Assembly (NCBI GenBank): GCA_934045075.1
Contig: OW203724.1
Coordinates: 20,055,721-20,119,720, forward strand
DNA length: 64,000 nucleotides
Origin: Yponomeuta sedellus
Taxonomy: Eukaryota; Arthropoda; Insecta; Lepidoptera; Yponomeutidae
Reading direction: 5' to 3'
This document shows positions 59,201-64,000 of the stretch, in pieces. Position 1 is the first letter of the stretch; each line of letters opens with the position of its first letter. The notes under the pieces are model-generated. The model was given only the letters and a program-made list of their open reading frames with translations, did not search any database and was not told where the DNA came from. The position numbers and the translations under genes are program-made.

Positions 59201-62200
59201 GCCCTTTCGGAGGAGTTACATAACAAACACTGTGACACGAGATTTTTACATATTAGAAGATAATAACAGTTACTAACAACATATTTACGTTGACACGACA
59301 GATCGTGTCGCTCAGTCGTGCCTTTAAATAGATAGGAATTGTCAAGCCTTAGGTGTTAATTTGTGTTTGTTGTAAGGTAGGTTCGATATTCTTGAGCTAC
59401 AATAATTTGTGTCACTAAACGTGATCTTTATCTTGTTTTAACTAAAAATATGTTGCACATTTGCTCATACGAAGTGTAACAAAAGCAGCATGTAAAAATC
59501 ACAAATTTCAAAGTACAGTCTATTTATTCTTACTTGTCCAATTTAGTAAACAAGATACTAACCTTAAAATTAAGATTAGATGCCTAAACTAGACATTTTC
59601 TCGCAAATTCATGAACTATCATAAACCATGTTTATAAAATTGGCAGCGTGTTATGCAAAAGAGTGTTTCAAGTTACTTCATTTATGGAAATATGGCAGTT
59701 TTGGACTAAAAAGTCACAGTTTAAGGGTAGAATCTTGTTTACTAAATTGGACAAGTAAGAATAAATAGACTGTAGACTGTTCGCATAACAAATGTTGCCA
59801 TTTCGCCATAGCAATTTCATTAAATATCAAAATAGCAGCTTGCCGTTTTTTTTTATTATTTATTTTATTTGTAAGGGTTTACTCAAGTAAAGATATGACT
59901 GACCAGTGGAGTCAAAAAAAACAGCATATCTTATCAGAACTTATTTAAAGGTTTTAGTCATAGCACTTCACAGAATGTCTACAGCCGTAGAGCGTCCGCA
60001 ATGTCCATTCCGCCTTAAGCTCTATCTAGGTTACAACGGGCAGGCGACTTGCGCGATACGATTTCAATCGAAAATAATCCTTAAATACCTACGAAATTAG
60101 AAAGTACAACTTCAAAATCCCGTTCCCGGGAAAATCATCGTCGAAATTGTCTGCCGCACATAGACGGGCTTTTTCAAGCTACTACTTTAGTCTCTAACCT
60201 TTACAGTGTTTTATTTAAAAAATATTTTAGTTACTATCGTCGCGCCCGCACATCAGCGGCCCGTTGTCATGTGGAAAGTCCTCTGCGCTAAGTCAGCTAC
60301 GTTTTCATGGAATGGGTGTTTTATGAAGAATACTTTTGGAATATCGAAGAACATTTTAAAATTTCACTGGATAAGCGTTGTATTTTATTTACTATAAAGG
60401 ATATTTTAACAAAAAATAGTGTACATATTTTTTTTTCTAGGTTTATATGGCAACTTACATAACTATCTACATACATACGAAGTTTGCAAGTTAAATAAAT
60501 TCTATAAAAAATGTGAAAAATTCGCTCCAATAATAAAATCTTATAGATCAGAAAATTTAAAGATATTATAGATAAATCATTTATTCACAGGGTAGGCTCT
60601 TTCCCAGCAGTGAGTCGAAATCGAGTCTACAGAGAATAATCTGTGCATTATCAAATACAGGTTGACAGCGAACACGTAACATTTTACCTTGGGCCTGAAA
60701 ACATTTCATGGGGTCTGTAAAAGAGGTTAGCTCAGGAATATCGTTACAACTGGTCGCTCCATTAACAATTCGTGAAAAAGATGAAATCATAGCACATAAC
60801 CTAGCGGCGTTTTAAAGAAATCATATTGAAAAACTGAATGTGAGGACACAAAAGCAAGGTGCCTATTTGATTGGACGGCTTAAAACGGATTCGAAGCAAG
60901 TATGCTTCTATGGCTTCGAACTCATTTTACGCCATATTTATAATCTCACCGGAAGTAAGGGCCAGATCGCGGCCGACAGATAGCCGTGTGGTGACACCAT
61001 CTCGACGCTGAACGTTCCCGCATACTTGTCGCTGCTTGAAGCGGCCATTTTGAATATGTAGATGCCCTCGTTATCCGCTTTCATTAGCTGTGAAACAAAA
61101 TAATATAAAATAGATAGATACTCTTTATTGAAAAGACTTCTTTCAAAAGACAAAGTTTGGAGTTTTTTGTCCATTTTTTCATCTTGATTTTGAAATGAAC
61201 AGCTAGTTTGACTTGTTACGTTCATTATTAAGCCTCAGTTCTGCGCTACTTTGAATAAAACCATTTCATATTGCACACCGTACATTGATAGACGAGTGAT
61301 TGAGACCGGTTGACCGCCCCAGATATCGTTATAAGAACGAAGTGACGAACGCCTTTCGTAAGCTCCAGGCAAGATACTGGCAGGAGACAAATACAAATGG
61401 CAACTTCTTGTATCGGAGGCCAAAAACTACTTCGGGTCGCCGAGCCAGCGGAGTAAGTATACGAGCGCGTAAATAGAATACACACAGAGGCTTTGGCTGG
61501 TAATTTGCACTCACGCCAGTCAAAGTTTTGTAGGATGACTGGCATGAAGGAGCAATACAGCTGTAAGTCGTCTGCAACTGCGGTCGGAGCTGTCAGCGGA
61601 TTGTAGTTTGCGTAGGTTGAACATCGTCTCCCGGGCACCTTCTCTGGAGGCTTCAATGTATGGGACTTTTTGCCATATTGGCTTATTTAAGCTGAGGGGA
61701 GCCCAAGCTTGTGAATTTCGTGCTCTAGAAGCTCTGTTGGCATGTTGATGCATTCTCGAACAATGCAATAATGATAATTGATATATTTTGCATGTAAACT
61801 CGATGAAATCACGGTCGCTTTGTTGTTATCTCACTATGATCACAAATCACTCGCAGATGTTAAATGTCAAACTTTGTTTACAATACTTTAGGTCTTCAAA
61901 CCATAGACAAAAATGGCTGACCGCGCTTGGCTGTTTAGCAAAGCAAAGTTTTAAAATATATTTTTTTGTTGCCTTTAGGTCCTCAAAAAATATACTAATA
62001 TTTTTTGGTCTAATGGAAGAGATATTTACCATTTAAGACTTACTTGAAAAGAGAGTCAAATAGCAGATTCGATGTAAATTGCAAAGCATAAGTTAGTAGG
62101 TAAACACATTTAACAAGTAGGAAGACTAATGGCATTGAATTGTTATTTAATAAACTAATCCAAAATAATGCCACCCGGGCCCCTTAGGACCAATCCGACC

Positions 62201-63543
62201 CTGAGTACAAGAGTGTAAGATCATCAGTATTCGTATGATGACTTGCGTGATAGAAAACTCATGAACAAAAACACAAAGTCTTTTTCCGTGGCATGCATAG
62301 AAAATACAATAGAACTACTGCTACTTACGGGAAGTCCAGCTCTAGCCGCATTTTTCTCATTATTGATGAACAGTGTGTCTTTGCCGATGCATGTTTTGTT
62401 GTAAGAGTCCTCCAGGTATTGGGCCGTGGCGTTGGCTGGCGTGGTCGCTGAGCGTGTGACTCGCGTCGTGCCAGAGCATTCTACGATACGCTGGGTAACA
62501 AATAAAATAAAATTTAGGCAACTGTATTTTATTTTACATAGAGATACCTGTAAGTTAATGCGTGTTTATTTTCAAAATGCTGTATGAAACGCTTTATGAA
62601 ACATAAAGCCCTGCTTTATGAAACAGGGCTCAGCAGCAATTTTTCACATATATAAGTATAAGAGGAAAACTAATGCAAGTGAACATACGAAAGGTATACA
62701 GACCAGAATATGGCGCATTTTGTGTATTGTACTTTAATTACCTTTTCGAAATAATGGAAGTAGTCAGGGGAGCATTGCGTTGGCAGCCATTTGTAGCTAA
62801 AAGTTATAACAGTTGGCTTTTCCACGTCACAATGGACTGAAAATAAATAAAATAGATGTTACAACATTATCCATGGTTTTTTTACAATGATGTGTGGAGG
62901 TGCCCAGGCTAACAATAATGTGTGGAACAATGTTACAAACCACTTCACCTCCTCAGTCCCGACCTTAAGAATAACAATAGAAAAACATTATTCTTTCCAA
63001 GTTCAGGACTGGGGAGGATAATGGTGTTCTTTTATGTGTAAAGATGTGAATAAATAATATTCACATCATTACACATAAAAGTAACATAATGTGAACTCGG
63101 TGAACTAAGTTTCAAATAAGAATGTCTTGAGTTGCTATTTAAGAGTTCCTATTTCAAAATTCAATTCAGTATAACTTATAGCATATTTTTCTTTCCCAAC
63201 ACCTGAGTTGGTTAGACATTGAAGTTGCCACACAAGACTACAGATTGTGGAGAACCCAAAATTGAACCTCGGTCTCTCACTTAAGAGTCCATTGATCTAC
63301 CCACTGAGCTACCACTATAAAGTATGCAGTAAAGTTTTATTACTTGATAAAGCTGTAAATGTTTTATAGCTTGCAAAGATATTTTAATGGAAATTACTAA
63401 TAAATTAAGACAATTTAGTCTGTATCCCTCAGAATAAGAAAATGACAAGAAATGGCTTATTACAGCCACAAGATGTACTTACATTTTACCATCAGCTTTG
63501 AGTCTTTAAATAAAGACTTAGCCAGTGTAAACTCGCATGAATC
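50243..63543 (-). CDS. TMEM87: TMEM87 (GOLD-domain seven-transmembrane protein), 5' end outside window
   Basis: Ten minus-strand exons: 63543-63483, 62836-62742, 62490-62329, 61087-60950, 58524-58349, 57793-57686, 55841-55623, 54638-54518, 51171-51024, 50484-50243 (TGA). Splice sites are GT/AG and phases join to a continuous 489-aa C-terminal portion; relatives are about 550 aa, so signal peptide and first residues lie right of the window. Seen: part of the luminal GOLD-like domain ([28 protein letters not shown] with N-glycosylation sequons), [20 protein letters not shown] opening the seven-helix bundle, [48 protein letters not shown], and an acidic cytosolic tail ending [19 protein letters not shown]. 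Family role: Golgi GOST protein, implicated in endosome-to-Golgi retrieval and in cation/mechanosensitive currents in vertebrates. A minus-strand AATAAA lies at 49952-49947. A 145-bp tandem duplication follows the 58524-58349 exon. Confidence 0.95.
50640..50930 (+). repeat. Two tandem LINE-tail repeats ending in GAC/GAA runs
   Basis: Each unit reads CGCATGCCCA, GGGATTATGGGCATTACGCC or a variant, GGCGCT, GGCTATGTCCAGCAGTGGAC, then a trinucleotide run (GACGACGAC, GAAGAAGAA). Further copies: 21158-21300, 56710-56850, 57497-57570. Ending in a short tandem repeat is typical of RTE-like elements. Confidence 0.6.
51272..51480 (+). mobile_element. tRNA-like SINE, copy T3, between 57-bp inverted tails
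   Basis: Arms 51272-51328 and 51424-51480 are complementary with one mismatch and consist of the family's 3' tail (complement of GTCCTTAGGACGGGTTAGTG). Between them is a plus-strand tRNA-like module (about 51335-51406: TTAGCTCAGTTGG, GGGTTCGAATCCC). The anticodon-loop equivalent ACGGATA lacks U33. Confidence 0.85.
51491..51746 (+). repeat. tRNA-like SINE, long copy T4
   Basis: Starts with a CGATATCATTCCCGATG head, then CCAGATGTCGCTGCCTGTAC, CGGTGAGTCACCC and a plus-strand tRNA-like module (51641-51714, B box TGGTTCGAATCCC), ending AGGTTTTTAAAA. It is the inverted counterpart of 53435-53686. A mariner remnant abuts its end. Confidence 0.75.
51750..52500 (+). pseudogene. Tc1/mariner-superfamily transposase remnant
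   Basis: CAGGGTGGCCAACTTGG at the start resembles a terminal repeat. Pieces of transposase follow: [20 protein letters not shown] (helix-turn-helix N-terminus); [16 protein letters not shown] then an in-frame TGA where the family has W (first catalytic D); [17 protein letters not shown] (second D); and [20 protein letters not shown] (third acidic position). A large internal deletion, a frame change and a stop after NRPMNL show it is inactive. Confidence 0.85.
52505..52860. other. GC-rich island of unknown origin
   Basis: CpG-rich stretch (GGTGGTGGTGGCGGTCGGTG, CCGCGACGCCCGTGCG) in AT-rich intron DNA. Minus-strand frames are open for about 80 codons without recognisable domains. Could be the tail of an unidentified element or a regulatory CpG island; undecided. 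Confidence 0.5.
53425..53696 (-). repeat. Full-length tRNA-like SINE, copy T5, with 10-bp target duplication
   Basis: GTGGCAAGTT at 53425-53434 and 53687-53696 brackets a 252-bp SINE. Minus-strand order: CCGATATCATTCCGATG head, CCAGATGTCGCTGCCTGTAC, CGGTGAGTCGCCC, tRNA-like module (53536-53464), AATTTTTAGCCTC, AGGTTTTTTAAA. It interrupts the LINE ORF end whose intact form is at 13505-13621. Confidence 0.88.
53772..53850 (+). repeat. 5S-derived SINE fragment
   Basis: CCACCAATCCGGACTTGGCC, CGTGGTGGAGTACGGC and AGGGAAGAGCC match the middle/3' part of the 5S SINE; followed by an ATGATGATGAT run. Confidence 0.55.
54088..54302 (+). mobile_element. Helitron-like non-autonomous element
   Basis: Starts TCTTCTATAATATAAAAATG and ends GGTCAGCTAGT|T. 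Near the 3' end is a strong hairpin: GGCGGTACGA ... TCGTACCGCC, extended by CGATGG/CCATCG. TC...CTAGT ends with a subterminal hairpin fit Helitrons. Confidence 0.65.
56590..56660 (+). repeat. LINE tail fragment
   Basis: ACATAGTTTGACTTGAGCCG, CAGTTTCTGGGCTACTTTGA and AATAAAACCTTTTCATTTCA are the complement of the 8513/24470 family tail. It interrupts or follows a Helitron-like piece starting CTAGCTGACCCTGCAAACG at 56526. Confidence 0.55.
56972..57318 (-). repeat. 5S-rRNA-derived SINE, copy 4
   Basis: Reverse orientation; 5S-like head at about 57318-57200 (GAGTTAAGCAACAACAGGCG, CGGTCAGGTACAGGATGAGT), tail complement of TGTATGTTCCCACTGCTGGG. Best preserved 5' start: AGCGCTCGTGGCCTAGTCGA. Confidence 0.78.
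58070..58335 (-). repeat. Two downstream copies of a TMEM87 exon end (145-bp unit)
   Basis: On the minus strand the exon 58524-58349 is followed by 58335-58191 and 58190-58070, which repeat its last ~80 coding bases, including VALLGMVES. The first copy also repeats the splice donor CAGGGTAATTTGG, and both carry the first ~60 intron bases. The period is 145 bp (GAGTCCAAAT at 58191 and 58336). Neither copy has a good 3' splice site (only GCCGTGAG). Confidence 0.88.
58737..58862. mobile_element. MITE, copy 2 of the CTAAGTAAAT family
   Basis: Starts AGGGCCAGTTTTTGAATTGA and ends TCAATTGAGAAACCGGCCCT; centre AAGAGCGTGACAGACAG. Related to 29995-30135. Confidence 0.7.
59514..59774. mobile_element. 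MITE with perfect 43-bp inverted repeats, TA-flanked
   Basis: Arms 59514-59556 and 59732-59774 are exact complements; inside TA they read CAGTCTATTTATTCTTACTT. Same layout as 29576-29794 but a different sequence. No ORF. Confidence 0.82.
61135..61275 (+). repeat. LINE tail fragment
   Basis: TTTGTCCATTTTTTCATCTT, GTTACGTTCATTATTAAGCC, TCTGCGCTACTTTGAATAAA: complement of the family at 8513 and 24470. Confidence 0.6.
63205..63317 (-). repeat. tRNA-derived SINE fragment
   Basis: Minus strand reads GTGGTAGCTCAGTGGGTAGA then GACCGAGGTTCAATTTTGGG: A and B boxes of pol III type. Other stems are broken. Confidence 0.55.
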
Positions 63544-64000
63544 CTGAAAAAGAAATGTGTGATACAAGTTCGGAAACTTTAGCTAAATTTATTTAAGATA
63601 ATTTTAGCTTTATAGAAGGACAACTTCACTGGAGCAATAAAAAAACCTGCAAGTTGTCTTGTTGTATATTCAATATCATATATAATTTATATCATATATA
63701 AAAACTTTTTAGTAGCTAAGCTACTAAAAAGTTTTAGAACCTCAATAAAGGGTCTTAGTATGGTTTAACACTGTTACAACAATTAAATAGCATTGAATGA
63801 ATTCACAAAAGATAAGACAGGCGAGTAAAAGTTACTTAATGACATTTTTGAGTTTGTACTACACTGTTAGAGCACTATGACAAAATACCTATATTTTGTC
63901 ATAGTGCTCTAATTGACATAAGAATTACAAAAACACACATAATTATTTAGATGTAAGAGTTATTATTTGTAAATACAATGTAGATACAACGGCAAACAGT
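63544..64000. other. TMEM87 upstream intron with two palindromes
   Basis: No exon visible. Perfect palindromes: 63701-63717/63719-63735 (17 bp, 1-nt spacer) and 63867-63887/63892-63912 (21 bp, spacer CCTA). Confidence 0.7.

Larger units (their letters stand above)
50485..63482. other. TMEM87 introns
   Basis: Introns contain: LINE tails (50640-50930), SINE copies (51272-51480, 51491-51746, 53425-53696), mariner remnant (51750-52500), GC-rich island (52505-52860), 5S SINE fragment (53772-53850), Helitron-like piece (54088-54302), LINE tails at 56590 and 56710-56850, 5S SINE (56972-57318), exon-end duplications (58070-58335), MITEs (58737-58862, 59514-59774) and LINE tail (61135-61275). About 59780-60940 and 61280-62320 show nothing recognisable. 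Confidence 0.7.

Overview
The window is nuclear DNA from an insect, most probably a moth or butterfly. It is AT-rich, intron-rich and saturated with short interspersed repeats. Several repeats carry tails I associate with Lepidoptera: 3' ends containing CCAGCAGTGGGAC-like boxes, and Lep1/Helitron-like segments ending in CAGCTAGT. The proteins are clear insect orthologues of conserved animal genes. The species cannot be named from sequence alone. I reconstructed exons by matching protein similarity to GT/AG splice sites and checking that phases add up.

Six protein genes are supported. (1) A minus-strand SLC36/PAT amino-acid transporter occupies 1-19775; six exons are visible and its C-terminus lies left of the window. 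(2) AMP-activated kinase beta subunit (plus, 20370-22896, five exons, complete, 280 aa) is head-to-head with it, with 594 bp between start codons. (3) An SLC35A-type nucleotide-sugar transporter (minus, 35498-30267, four exons, complete, 347 aa) is head-to-head with (4) TBC1D23 (plus, 36787-39086, two coding exons, 681 aa). (5) ELMO/Ced-12 (plus, 47248-49464) has a CDS in one uninterrupted exon. It is tail-to-tail with (6) TMEM87 (minus, ten exons from 63543 to 50243; 5' end beyond the window). SLC35A, TBC1D23 and TMEM87 belong to Golgi/trans-Golgi families. PAT and AMPK belong to nutrient-sensing families. ELMO works with DOCK proteins on Rac.

The remainder is introns and intergenic DNA built largely of transposable-element debris. 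It includes a 5S-rRNA-derived SINE family, a tRNA-related SINE family with internal inversions, LINE 3' ends, two broken mariner-type transposases, a 1.07-kb Harbinger derivative with TIRs and a TTA target duplication, several foldback/TIR MITEs, and Helitron-like pieces. There are also many perfect short-loop palindromes.

The observations most worth following are: a 145-bp tandem duplication that copies the end of a TMEM87 exon with its splice donor and keeps the reading frame; the 5S-derived SINE; the tRNA-like SINE whose tRNA module occurs in both orientations relative to its tail; and the repeated pattern of perfect inverted repeats with about 4-nt spacers. No CRISPR array, operon or genuine tRNA/rRNA gene was found.
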